From assembly GCA_011033025.1 (NCBI GenBank), contig WFMF01000338.1, positions 1 through 64,000 of the forward strand: a DNA stretch of 64,000 bases, read 5' to 3'. Under the pieces are notes generated by a model. The model worked only from the letters and a program-made list of their open reading frames with translations. It searched no databases and was not told the DNA's origin. Shown piece after piece: positions 38,601-49,965 of this stretch. Source of the DNA: Beroe forskalii (lineage: Eukaryota; Ctenophora; Nuda; Beroida; Beroidae). The translations under genes and the position numbers were made by a program. Every line of letters starts with the position of its first letter. Position 1 is the first letter of the stretch.

Positions 38601-40014
38601 ATGATGACGTTAAAGATTATTTCATAAGTTCATTATAAATGAACTTATGGAATCATAACTGATAACACTTGTTGCATTGTGAGTGTATGGTTTTTACCAG
38701 ATGTACGTAGTCCTGTATCACAGAGAACCACGAGACCCCTATCTGGAAGTGTGCATCACCTGACCCCTTTCTTTTCTTTAGGGTGCGTTAGAATAAGTGA
38801 CTCAATTAGGAATAATTTGATTTCTGATTTATTTATAACTTAATCAGATTGATAATATAATTCAATCAGATTGATAAGACGTAGCATGTAAAAGCCATGT
38901 AACTTGTAACTTGTCACCTGAGATTACGGTGCGCTGTGTGTAGAGTGGCATCGTCTCATTTTTACAGGTTATCTGATGGATAACGTCCTTAAAATCCTGT
39001 TGCTGTATCACTTCCAGAAATAGGCCGATGAAAACAGTAAAATATTCAATATCTTCTAATTTGATTTAAAAAAAGCATTATTAAGTTAACAATATCCTTG
39101 CAGCCTTGCAGCTCTGCACTCAGCAGATCGTTGCAGCTTTTACAGAAAATACGAACTTACGAACAACAAGTTACACAAGTGTACCATAATTTACACAAAT
39201 TCCGTACTTGCTGCGGGACTGATTTAGATAATTTCTTCAGTTGCATTTCAATCCAGAACTGTAGGCAAAACAACCTGGACGTTGCCGAAATGATGTGCTC
39301 TCTTTGACGATGTATCATGCGATGGTGAATGGAGGGTTTTAAATTGAGGTATAAAATTAATAATTCGTTTATGATTTATTTTCATCCGGTCTATTGAAAG
39401 TTTATAAATTGATTATTATCGAGTAAATTAGCCTAATGATACAAATGGGACAGATCATATTAAATTAGAACATTGAAATAAACTTTAGATGTCTGCTTGT
39501 TCATATCACGTCACCATGACGCCTCCTTGACCTCTACAGGAAAATATCAAGGACTGCTGATACTGCATGATATAGGAATGACCCAATCAGAACAACAACG
39601 ATGATATTACCACTTCCGCTCATCTTCTGATTGCTGCACAACCTAAACATGTGAGTGGTGAGTACCCAACCCTTAACATATTGCGCCAAGTTTAGAGCTG
39701 TGCAATCTACTACCTATTCAATTCTTCAAAATAATTAAGACATTTACAAGAGTACAAGGCGAAGTGGCAACAGTGGATCAGCTATCATAGGCAAAGTATG
39801 AGGGTGGGGTGATAACAAGGGGTGAACTTAATCCTCTTAATGATCAAAGAAAGTTGAAACAAATTTTGGTACTTCATAGGCCGAGCCACCACCAAAATTA
39901 TCCGAGAATAACAGCGCAGCCAGTGTCCACTTGAAGCCGTTACGTTTATCAATAATATTCATGTCTCCTGAGTGCACAATAAATACATGTCTCCGAGACA
40001 TAAATATTACACAT
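35691..40014. other. Downstream spacer of unit 2, degenerate direct repeats, no gene
   Basis: GGTCGTCAGTG-CACTGATGTCC recurs near 35990, 36230, 36350 and 36450 with CCTAAAACCCAAAT nearby, a decayed repeat of about 120-240 bp. A 20-bp inverted repeat (GCGTAATCGTGCATGGCTCA and partner) lies at 37817-37876. A hairpin with 12-bp CATAAGTTCATT arms lies at 38623-38649. A segment around 38260-38480 recurs at about 38750-38960. No supported gene. Confidence 0.5.
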
Positions 40015-40489
40015 ACATGTTACGTACATGTTGATGAATGTCGACTGTTAAAGACTTAAATAGTTCATCAGGGATTGCAGTGTGGACTGTCAACGTACTC
40101 CAGCCTCTCGCATTCCAGTCGAGTAGGGAGTTGCTTTGAAAGGGTGTGTGACCCGGAACCGGTAGCTTATCCGGAAATCCGGAATTCTTACACTAAAACC
40201 TCCCCATTGGTCATTAGAATTAACGTAGGCAGAAGGTCGAATCAAAAGTCTGATTAGATGCGGTTCCTTAAGATTTGAATGAGCCACTTGGGTGATTCAT
40301 GTTGAGTCCATGATCGGCTGTTCCACGACGGTTAAACACTGTTCAATTTTTTTTCTATACCTGATCTCTGTTCTCAAGCGGTCCAGAATTCCAGATGATT
40401 CTCAGCTCAGACATGAACTCGTGAAAGCCGCGCACTGACCGTTTTAACAAAATTTTATGAGTTGGACTTTCGTGTACGCAATGTACGCT
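40015..40489. other. Single-copy sequence after the duplication, no gene
   Basis: Two overlapping ORFs of about 60 codons (40075-40287) on opposite strands look accidental. Nothing else is visible. Confidence 0.35.
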
Positions 40490-41045
40490 GCGTACAAATT
40501 TCGTAAAAGTCGATTTACTCAAAATTTCTCTTACCGATTTTCACCAAACTTTCAGGATTTCTTGGGGCACATAATTGGAGTGTACTGGGTAAGTTTCAAG
40601 GACTTTCTATGTGCCAAATCCGAGATATGACTTGAAACGTAAGGATATATTTTGAATGCGTACAAATTTCGAAAAAGTCGATTTACTCAAAATTACCGAT
40701 TTTCACCATACTTTCAGGATATCTTGGGGCACATAATTGAGTGTACTGTGTAAGTTTCAAGGAATTTCTATACAAATCCGAGATATGACTTGAAACGCAA
40801 GGATATATTTTGAATGCGTACAAATTTCAGAAAAAGTCGATTTACTCAAAATTTCTCTTACCGATTTTCAAACTTTCAGGATATCTTGGGGCACATAATT
40901 GGGAATTAACGTGCTGTGTAAGTTTCAGGACTTTCCTATGTGCCAAATCCGATGTGACTTGAAACGCAAGGATATATTTTTGAATGCGTACAAATTTCGA
41001 AAAAGTCGATTTACTCAAAATTTCTCTTACCGATTTTCACTTGAA
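40490..41045. repeat. Tandem repeat, about 168-bp unit, 3.3 copies
   Basis: GCGTACAAATTTCGAAAAAGTC or its variant starts units near 40491, 40659, 40817 and 40987. Each unit contains CTTGGGGCACATAATTG and CTTGAAACGCAAGGATATA. The unit length is in the range of satellite monomers. Confidence 0.88.
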
Positions 41046-42185
41046 TGATTTTGAGAACAAATCAACAGTTATATATACGATATATATTTATGATTTTGAA
41101 TTTACTATTATTAGTTTTTTAATTAGCTCTTTGGAAACGTAGCTTAGCCGCCCCTCCCCCGTGAACCAGCCAATGGACCGATTCTTGTTCACAGGACTCA
41201 CAAACATTTTGATTTTTGGCTGTTTTTGGTACATATTCTCACCACTCTCTCACCGGACTTCTGATCACACTTTTTAGTGTTCTCTCTTGGGATTTTGAGA
41301 ATTTTGAAGCACTTGTATACTCAATCGTTACTGTGTTAATATAAGCTTACCTGAAGGATCCGAAATTATCGTCAGAGCATTAACCAATAAGCACGCGAGT
41401 TAACGGTCAACTCGCGGTCTATATCTGGCGGACCCCGTCTTAGCTGATGTACCACCAATATAAGAAACAATATCAATTAATTCCACCTGGCCATAAATTA
41501 ATTTCCATTTCCCTACCATACATTTTAGTAATAATATGTAAGGGATTTTTACCATCCATAGATGCGATACGATATAATATATTATGTGTTGACTGTTAGA
41601 TAATTAACCATGATTTTGTACAGTTTTTTGAATTATAACATTAGCACAGATGTTTTATTAAAGAAACTGATATTTTTGAAAATTATATAAAATATTCGTC
41701 TCGTAGTACTAGTAGTACACAAGGAATGTTATAAATGTCTTATTTTTGTAACGTTTATGAGCCAACCCCTCCTTTCTATGTGTGTACATTATTTTTTGTT
41801 ATATAACGCAGAAGCGATCACTGCCAATCTTGCCAATTTGAATTTAGCAGATATTTGAAATACCCAATATACTCTTGAAATGATTTAAAAGTACTTTGAA
41901 ATAATTTAGCGAGTATAGGTAACATTTAACCTTTTGAAGTGTTAATAAGACGTATTACTGTTAGTTAATTTCTATTTTGGTTTGATATTTCGCGAGAAAG
42001 AATTATACCTTTAATCTTTTATCAAAATCACATTATGATTCACATCAACCTGTCCTGAAACGTAAGCAGTAATTATGTTATGAATATAACTTTAATTTTG
42101 TAGTTGAGGTTAAACAATAGTTTTAAGATTGGTTTTATAAATTTGAATCTGTGTTTCTTTGTAGCTTGTACTTATCCTTGAAAAG
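41046..42185. other. AT-rich, no gene
   Basis: No ORF or repeat that I can support. AT content rises towards the 28-bp array. Confidence 0.4.
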
Positions 42186-43835
42186 TCACGCATTTCACGG
42201 AATGCGTTGCACGTGCACGCATTCACGGAATGCGTTGCACGTGCACGCACTCACGGAATGTGCTGCACATGCACGCATTCACGGAATGTGCTGCACATGC
42301 ACGCATTCACGGAATGTGCTGCACATGCACGCATTCACGGAATGCGCTGCACATGCACGCATTCACGGAATGCGCTGCACATGCACGCATTCACGGAATG
42401 TGCTGCACATGTACGCATTCACGGAATGTGCTGCACATGCACGCATTCAAGGAATGTGCTGCACATGCACGCATTCAAGGAATGTGCTGCACATGCACGC
42501 ATTCACGGAAAATGCAGCACATGCACGCATTCACGGAATGTGCTGCACATGCACGCATTCACGGAATGTGCTGCACATGCACGCATTCACGGAATGTGCT
42601 GCACATGCACGCATTCACGGAATGTGCTGCACATGCACGCATTCACGGAATGTGCTGCATGCACGCATTCACGGAATGTGCTGCACATGCACGCATTCAC
42701 GGAATGTGCTGCACATGCACGCATTCACGGAATGTGCTGCACATGCACGCATTCACGGAATGTGCTGCACATGCACGCATTCACGGAATGTGCTGCACAT
42801 GCACGCATGTCACGGAATGTGCTGCACATGCACGCATTCACGGAATGTGCTGCACATGCACGCATTCACGGAATGTGCTGCACATGCACGCATTCACGGA
42901 ATGTGCTGCACACGCATTCACGGAATGTGCTGCACATGTACGCATTCACGGAATGTGCTGCACATGCACGCATTCAAGGAATGTGCTGCACATGCACGCA
43001 TTCAAGGAATGTGCTGCACATGCACGCATTCAAGGAATGTGCTGCACATGCACGCATTCAAGGAATGTGCTGCACATGCATGCATTTCACGGAGTGTGTT
43101 GCACATGCACGCATTCACGGAATGTGCTGCACATGCACGCATTCACGGAATGTGCTGCACATGCACGCATTCACGGAATGTGCTGCACATGCACGCATTC
43201 ACGGAATGTGCTGCACATGCACGCATTCACGGAATGTGCTGCACATGCACGCATCTCACGGAATGTGCCACACATTCACGCATTTCACGGAATGTGCTGC
43301 ACATGCATGCATTTCACGGAGTGTGTTGCACATGCACGCATTTCACGGAATGTGCTGCACGTCCAACCATTCACGTGCAAGCATTTCGCGGAACGCGCTG
43401 CACGTGCAATATTTCACGGAATGCGCTGCACGTGCAAGCATTTCACGGAATGCGCTGCACATGCAAGCATTTCACGGAATGCGCTGCATATGCAAGCATT
43501 TCACGGAATGCGCTGCACATGCAAGCATTTCACGGAATGGCGGAATGCGCTGCACATGCAAGCCAAGCATTTCACGGAATTGGAATGCGCTGCACATACA
43601 AGCATTTCACGGAATGCGCTGGACATGCAAGCATTTCACGGAATGCGCTGCACATGCAAAAATTTCGAGGAATGCACTGCACATGCAAACATTTCGAGGA
43701 ATGCGCTGCACATGCAAACATTTCGAGGAATGCGCTGCACGTGCAAACATTTCACGGAATGCGCTGCATTGCACGTGCAAACATTTCACGGAATGCGCTG
43801 CACGTGCAAACATTTTACGGAATGCATTCCACGTG
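42186..43835. repeat. 28-bp satellite array, about 58 copies
   Basis: The core unit is CACGGAATGTGCTGCACATG followed by CACGCATT. The centre (42260-43260) is very uniform. Both ends shift towards CGTTGCACGTGCA or CGCTGCACGTGCA forms, and the right third has 29-bp units with CATTTCACGG. As 28 is not a multiple of three and the unit has no stop in any plus frame, three overlapping 550-608-codon ORFs run through the array. They share no start context and translate to the same Cys/His-rich repeat in different offsets, so they are by-products. Confidence 0.95.
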
Positions 43836-43978
43836 TTGCCACATGCTTTGTGTCCCTGATTGTTCACGCGCACGCCCGCGCCTTATTTCTTCGAAAAGTC
43901 ACAAACACGCGGGCTTGCGCGCACAAAATAGGTCCGACAATGCACGTGAAAGCATGTGAAAGTATTTGCGCGCGAGGG

Positions 43979-44255
43979 GTCAGGCGACGGGTACGTCTCC
44001 CATATAAACGGGAGCCTTCATTATCTATGACAATGACGTCACTCAGAAAGATATAATTAAGCGCACCTAGCGCTTTAAGGACTAGGGTTAGGGTCGGGAT
44101 TAGGGTCAGGATTTGTTAGGGTTAGGGTTAGGATTCAGGTTAGGGTTTTGGTTAGGGCAATGGTTAGGTTTAGGATACAGAAAAATTGACGTTTAGATCT
44201 GTGACGTCACTCAGAGCCGTTTATATGGGAGAGATACCAGGCGACGCCTGACAAG
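43979..44255. mobile_element. Small inverted-repeat element enclosing telomere-like repeats
   Basis: TCTCCCATATAAACGG (about 43997) is matched by its perfect complement near 44216-44231. Outside these, GTCAGGCGACG and CGACGCCTGAC also pair. TGACGTCACTCAGA occurs inside both arms, in the same orientation. Between them, 44085-44170 is a degenerate TTAGGG array. The left arm is joined to GC-rich DNA after the satellite. Confidence 0.6.
44085..44170 (+). repeat. Degenerate interstitial TTAGGG-type repeat
   Basis: Words TTAGGG, TTAGGGTCA, TTAGGATTCAGG follow each other irregularly over about 85 bp. TTAGGG is the common metazoan telomere unit. The array is short, impure and inside an inverted-repeat element, so it is not a chromosome end. 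Confidence 0.75.
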
Positions 44256-45406
44256 CGCGCGCGCACGTAAAAATATGGCCATGGGATCTGGTTAGAGCAA
44301 TTCCATTCCATTTGTCACGTTTCTGTTTGTATGCACTAAAGTGACGAAGTATTATTGGTAACTCAAGTATTCATACTTCACGAATGCTACTGACAACCAA
44401 TGCAATGTGACTGTTAAAATGAAATAAACAATTTTGATATTAAATTACATCAACAAATGCCACATAAAGGTTTTTATGATTCAAAAGGTTACAAAATAAT
44501 TTCAGCCTTTTGGTAAGGTTAGGGTTTTGGTTGGCATTAGGGCAGGGAGATAAAGTGCTGTGAGGTGAAATCAAATTAGTCATCTGTTGCAATTGCATTC
44601 ATGAAGTAAGGACATGTGTTATATCAATATCACTTCTAGTGAAACATCAGTTTGGGTGATATAGTAGAGGCTGTTACGTCCCGAGGAAAAAATTTTTGAT
44701 ACACCATTTTTATCAACTTATATACAGTAATTTTGCGTGAAATTTAACATGGTGCCGATAAAAAGTCGAAAAATTTGATGTTGCTCGGTCAAAAATCAAA
44801 AACCTCTAAAAATGGGTGTTTTAGCAATTTTTTCTGGCCATGCGGTACTTTGGAATACCGGCACCTCATGAAACTCTGTCATGCGTTAAATTACATCTAT
44901 TTAAAATATGAATGAAATAAAATTGAAAAATTATTCAATGTTGCTCAGTCCATTTTTGCATTAAATGGCGAATTTACCCCAATTTTCATTTTTTTCCCTT
45001 GAGAGACCTGTTTCGTTCAATTACAATTGCAAAATTTTCATAAATTTTTTCATTATCGTTTTTCTCACGTTTAATTGAACTAATCTTGTGAATTTCATGA
45101 CTTTTCATTGAAACCATGAAGTTCGGAAAAGAATCAAAATTTATGCCGAGAACGCGCTTAGTGCTTTATTTATTTGATTTTATCTAATATGCATGAATAC
45201 GATTGTACTGTAGGCAATTTATTGTATCCAGACTCCGATCACCATGCCACATTTACAATCCATATTCAGACAGATCCGGTTTTGCCATGTCTTACACATG
45301 CTTGATATAATACACCGGTTTAAACTATAAAAGAAAGCGATAATAACAATCACAGCAGATTTGAACTACATTACAACCTACTCCAAGATATTTCTTACAA
45401 TTTCAG
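44256..45406. other. AT-rich, no gene
   Basis: I see no convincing ORF or repeat apart from another TTAGGG-like word near 44518. Confidence 0.35.
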
Positions 45407-45830
45407 GAAGAGGGTAACCGAGTTGGAGCAGAAGAGCATCAGAAGAGCAGAAGAGCATCAAAGGAAAGAACCACAGAGGTATTTACTTGAAAAGATTGGG
45501 GAGAGAAATCGGAGGGAGAGGGTTTCGAAAATTGTCTCTGATTGACAACGTTCGACTAGTTTGTGGCTTTTTCCAAGCTTTCCGATAAGAGTTTGCTACC
45601 AGCTGCTCTGGCAACTTACTACTGAACACTCCCGAACATATCCAACCGTAATATCGATATCAAACATTTTATCTCGCAGCCCAGATCTGTTTGAAGAACC
45701 ATGTTCGGATCTGACTGAATCAGACATTGGGAATACATGTAGCCCAGTCATCAGAACGAAGTTGAGGCAAATCGGGGACGACGATGATACACAGGTGGAC
45801 TCCGGTGTGAGCTTTCGGACCTCTGACTAA
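45407..45830 (+). CDS. Possible last two exons of an unidentified plus-strand gene
   Basis: A 72-nt exon (45407-45478) is bounded by TTACAATTTCAG and a GTATTTAC donor. In the frame that fits the next exon it reads KRVTELEQK-like, charged and heptad-like. The terminal exon (45680-45830) follows CTCGCAG and ends with TAA after an acidic tail containing IGDDDDTQVDS. Phases agree (2 to 2). No upstream exon was found, so the gene may begin elsewhere or be a fragment. A basic-helix tail followed by an acidic end could suit a transcription factor, but that is a guess. Confidence 0.4.
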
Positions 45831-46278
45831 ATGGTATATACCTACACTCCAAAAATTATTATTCTTTATAGCCAATTATACTAGGTAGAATCTTACCTTC
45901 CAAAATGGAAAAATGTCACAGTTGCACAGAATCAAAATGTCACACTTGGCTGAGTGGAGCGAAGCTCTCCTTCCAGCCTTATAAAAAGGAAATTCCCCTT
46001 GTCAGCAGCATTTTAAACCCCCTTGTTCGGATGCTTGGTAGAATCTTTCGAGACCAGCGTCCAGTGGGGTGTGCCGATAGTTTCATGGTTTTCATTGTTT
46101 ATATCGTGCTTTTCAAATGTACATGTTATTATTATAACTTTTTTACGTTCGTGAGGCATAAAAATGGTACCAATGAGTCATTGAGTCCGTCTGGTCGAGA
46201 TGAATAAGAATAACATAACTTTAGGGCAATTGGGGATGTCAATTTTTTTCGGAATTTCTTATATATTGGTTTCAGTAA

Positions 46279-46703
46279 GGAAAGAACCACAAAGGTATTT
46301 ACTTGAGAAGATTGGGGAGAGAAATCGGAGGAGAGGTTTCGAAAATTGTCTCTGATTGACAACGTTCGACTAGTTTGTGGCTTTTTTCCAAGCTTTCCGA
46401 TAAGAGTTTGCTACCAGCTGCTCTGGCAACTTACTACTGAGCACTCCCGAACATATCCAACCGTAATATCGATATCAAACATTTTTATCTTGCAGATCTG
46501 TTTGAAGAACCATGTTCGGATCTGACTGAATCAGACATTGGGAATACATGTAGCCCAGTCATCAGAACGAAGTTGATGCAAATCGGGGACGACGATGATA
46601 CACAGGTGGACTGCGGTGTGAGCTTTCGGACCTCTGACTAAATGGTATATACCTACACTCCAAAAATTATTATTCTTTATAGCTAATTATACTAGGTAGA
46701 ATA
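46279..46703 (+). repeat. Direct duplicate of 45463-45892, second copy of the terminal exon
   Basis: The two segments match at about 95% by eye over about 425 bp, and the spacing is 816 bp. The copy includes the last bases of the 72-nt exon, the intron and the acidic terminal exon (about 46497-46641), with a small deletion that removes CCC at the acceptor and so changes the splice phase. It could act as an alternative last exon only if another acceptor were used. Confidence 0.75.
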
Positions 46704-46874
46704 GAGTTCGTTATTCTTGCAGTGATCTAAATATTTGAATTTTATGAATCATCCACTTTTTGAGTTGTAATTGCACTCCGAGTCTGCATAACTTATATTC
46801 GAATTATCATTCTGATTAATTTGATTGACAGGTTCACCAATAATAAAAAGAACTTAAAATCGCGATTATTCGGA

Positions 46875-46924
46875 AATTGCCAGACGTTGTCTGTCTGTAG
46901 GGGGACAGACAACGTCTGGCAATT
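46875..46924. repeat. Perfect 21-bp hairpin
   Basis: AATTGCCAGACGTTGTCTGTC at 46875-46895 pairs perfectly with 46904-46924 around an 8-base loop (TGTAGGGG). Function unknown; it is short for a miRNA precursor. Confidence 0.85.
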
Positions 46925-47189
46925 CGGAAATGCGGAAATCTTGTTGCATAATAACATACTAGGGAGAAAGTGACAGTTCAAATCTGGAGCTTTTCGTTCA
47001 CGTGTAAACCCTCACCCAACCCCTCTGCCCTCGCATAAAAATCCTTGTATAACCGCAGGCCCCGGAGAGCAAGTTAGCTTCATGTCGTAATATCTTCCGG
47101 GAGCCGAGTATGGCGACAAGCGCCACTCCCGCCAACCTCCGGCACTCCTCTCTCCTCCACAGCTCCAACAACGGCAGTCCGCGTGGCTT

Positions 47190-47641
47190 AAAACGGACAA
47201 TGCAGCAGATAAGACCTTCCTTGTTTGGGTAAACGAGGAGGATCAGACCAGGATCATTTCCATGCACAAAGGTGGCGATGTGAAGGCTGTATTTGGATGA
47301 CTATCCAGGACTATCAAAGCCGTTCAAGACACCGGCAAAGATTTCCTCTTTGATCCCAAGTATGGCTACATCCATTCCTGCCTTACTAATCTCGGTACTG
47401 GTATGCGAGCTTCAGTTCACATTGACTTGCCTGGTTGGACTGCCGAGGGGACTGATGCTCAGCGAGCGGGGTGCGAGGAGCTGAACCCGTGGTAAATCAG
47501 GCGGACAAACCGGATGCACCTACGACATCTCAAACAAGCACCGTCTAGGGTACTCAGAAGTAGACCTCGTCCGGTGCATAATTGATAATTATCACGTTAT
47601 TTGAAGAGGATAAAGCTTTACAGAAGAAATATGCTCTGTAA
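47190..47641 (+). pseudogene. C-terminal phosphagen (arginine/creatine) kinase relic
   Basis: Reading plus-strand frames in turn gives [77 protein letters not shown] and a C-terminus FEEDKALQKKYAL. These are the hallmark C-terminal blocks of phosphagen kinases, including the active-site cysteine region (usually CPTNLGTG; Pro is replaced by Leu here). A TGA interrupts the frame near 47299, and frameshifts occur near 47487 and 47595. About 150 codons without introns suggest a retrocopied fragment, though no poly(A) is visible. Sequence before 47190 is not recognisably kinase. A minus-strand ORF over 46998-47267 is a shadow. Confidence 0.85.
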
Positions 47642-48652
47642 TCAGCGTGACATTTAAGAGTTTGTGACAAACATTAATAAATATTTTAACGGTAACTCCG
47701 ATTTGGAGTGGTTCTTATGTTATTCAATTTTTTGAAAACTGACTCTTTCCCGGTCCATTTTATGACTGATAATATATAATCTATAATTGTAAAGATAAAT
47801 GTGACACAATTTTCAGTATGAGGCTTATTGTACGTCGTTTATTGACACTTTAAATATCCATTGAATATCTTGTGAGTTGTAAAATGTATCTTTTAATATT
47901 TCGAAAAACTTTTCATGGTATCAACTAGAAGGATTTGTATTATGAGCTGATATTGATGAGTTAAGGCGATGTGCAATGAGTTTATTAGCCATTTGAGTGG
48001 TCTGCAGTCTGTCTAGAAAACACTTTTGATTGACCAAATAACCATTCAGGTATGTTGAATAAACATTGACCTTACAGTATAAGTAGGTTTTAGACCCGAA
48101 GTAGCCACCCTGAAGCCACCACATAGCATAGCCGCAAAAGCCACCTTACTTTATTTAAGCGTATACCTTTAATAGCAATGTATTTTTGACCTAAGTGATG
48201 TTCTTATAGCACTCCAAGAGACCTTGACACGTAATATGGATGTCATTCAATCGATATTAATCATTATTTCATCCCCAAAGCTGCTATATGCGTCCATATT
48301 TCCCTTTGGAACGAAATAGAGACAAATGGTGACATATACCGAGGCAGCAGGCCTAGAAAAAACTTTTAATTGACCAAATAACCATTCAGGTATGTTGAAT
48401 AGACATTGAACTTACAGTATAAGTAGGTTTTAGACTCGCGCTAATATGTCACCAGTGTCTCTAATTTTGTAATTTGTTCAAAATCCAGAAACATTATACG
48501 GTACAAACGCGCATTTACTTTTGTAGCGCGCAGGAATAATCTTGTATAAAGTACTTTCGTCAGCACTCACTATAGTGACAATTAAGCTAATTGGCTAATT
48601 GCTAATTACAGCTAACCAATATCGTGATTAACAATTTAAATTGCAATAATTC
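47642..48652. other. AT-rich with an 87-bp direct repeat, no gene
   Basis: A segment with TGACCAAATAACCATTCAGG occurs at about 48009-48095 and again at 48353-48438, nearly identical. Nothing coding is supported. Confidence 0.5.
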
Positions 48653-48982
48653 ATGAATAAGACTAGAGAAGCAGTTGCATGCAAAAAATTGCACCCAACT
48701 TTCTTAATTAACGCTGATATAACTGAAACAAAATTTGAGCCGCACGAATACAAAACTGTCAGCATCTGCTATGCTGACATTGCTCACCCATACAAATTAC
48801 ATGGATGCGTTCATATAGACCTCTGCTATAACTTAGGGACCACCAACCATGACAGTCATACACTTGACATAACAGCCTCTACTAATAAATCAGTTTCATT
48901 TGATTTGCTTGTTTCACTTGATCACATGTGCAAGTTTGGGGTGGCATCCTATGGTATAAATTCACCATACTACTTCCCCTAG
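48653..48982 (+). CDS. Hypothetical 109-aa ORF, may be LINE-associated
   Basis: ATG to TAG, normal amino acid composition and four cysteines spread through the protein. I do not recognise it. It stops about 70 bp before the LINE ORF1 relic, so it may be an N-terminal part of that element or a fragment of a host gene. Confidence that it is a real protein is low. Confidence 0.25.
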   Translation: MNKTREAVACKKLHPTFLINADITETKFEPHEYKTVSICYADIAHPYKLHGCVHIDLCYNLGTTNHDSHTLDITASTNKSVSFDLLVSLDHMCKFGVASYGINSPYYFP

Positions 48983-49051
48983 CTGTGCTTTAAGGGATTT
49001 TAACCAAGGCTATGGTTACTGTAACCCTACTTTGGCCAACAGTAACACCCC

Positions 49052-49965
49052 CCAACAGATACTGAGGAAAATGGGACAGAAACTGACGACCCTGATAGAG
49101 ACTGGACAGTTGTTAATAATGACAGAAAAAAATCAGTGTCGCCAACACTTACTCTAGGGAAAGCAGCTAACAGTGAGGTTGATAAATCACTCCCAATCTC
49201 AAGCCCTGATGCAAAGATACCCAAAAATTCCGAGTCCAGCAAACCAGATTGTCAATGTGTTTGTGGAAAATTAGTGGATAATATAGCCTCAGTACAATGT
49301 TCAAAGTGTGGCCTGAATTTTCATATTGACTGTGTCAACCTCACTGGACTCTCCTCAGGACATATTAAACTGTTGTCAAACTGGTGGTGTTTTGAATGTA
49401 TCAGCTTCAAGTTTTCTTCTGGTCATAAGGCAATCAGAGAATAGTTAGGGATGAGCTCAATGCAGTACGTCAGGACATTGCCAGTGTCAAAGGAACTTGT
49501 TTGGGAAACAAAAATCAGTCCATAGTGGAGTCAGGAAAGAGGTTAAGACTTATGCTGAGACTGTTAAGTCTAACCAAAAAGAGATTCTAGAAGTGTCTAG
49601 AAGCCCTGAACTTGTTAAGGACGTATGCAAGTCATTGAGCAGGGGAACAGTTGGAAGGCAAGAAGATAAAGAATGTGGTGATATCAAATGTACCTGAAGC
49701 ACCTCCCAATGTTCTAGGTGAGGCAGAGAGCAGTGCATGACATCCAATATCTGTGTTCAGATAAGATTGAAAAATGTCTCAGAGGGATATATCCACTTGT
49801 TTCAGAGCTGGAAGGGTCAGACAAGATGAGAATGGTGCTAACAAACCTAGACCTCTTGTTGTGGTCTCAAGAGTGCTGAGACAGCCAAATTTTGCTTTTC
49901 AATGATGGCAAGGAATATATAAATGTGACCAACACTGGATGTGAAAAGATTGTAATTGACTATTC
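49052..49965 (+). pseudogene. LINE ORF1 relic with PHD-like finger (CR1/L2 type)
   Basis: The open frame from about 49052 to 49444 contains a PHD-type zinc finger: cysteines in CQCVCGK, then CSKCGLNFHIDC, then WWCFEC. Such fingers are known in ORF1 proteins of CR1-like non-LTR retrotransposons. After a stop at 49442 the protein continues in other frames (TYAETVKSNQKE near 49550, NVPEAPPNVLGEAES near 49690, YINVTNTGCEK near 49920). At least three frame breaks are present. No endonuclease or RT follows in the window at this locus. Confidence 0.7.

Larger units (their letters stand above)
26917..40014. repeat. Second unit of the ~13-kb tandem duplication
   Basis: This is the cleaner unit. It begins inside the loop of the foldback MITE, keeping only that element's right half (to 27119). 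It ends near 40014 after the words CTCCGAGACATAAATATTACAC, shared with the end of the first unit. It is about 150 bp longer than the first unit. Confidence 0.92.

Noticed and set aside
42186-43835. CRISPR-like regular repeats
   Set aside because: Units are contiguous, with no spacers; genome is eukaryotic.
42151-44056. Three overlapping ORFs of 550-608 codons
   Set aside because: They are the same 28-bp satellite read in three frames; no unit has a stop in those frames. Not genes.
44085-44170. Chromosome end
   Set aside because: The TTAGGG words are few and impure, and sequence continues on both sides inside an inverted-repeat element.
46875-46924. miRNA precursor
   Set aside because: A perfect 21-bp stem with an 8-base loop is too short, and there is no flanking stem.
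46998-47267. 89-codon minus-strand ORF
   Set aside because: Antisense to the phosphagen kinase relic, whose plus-strand match is clear.
49136-49444. Host PHD-finger chromatin protein
   Set aside because: The downstream degenerate frames and TYAETVKS-type text fit LINE ORF1; no introns or intact gene around it.
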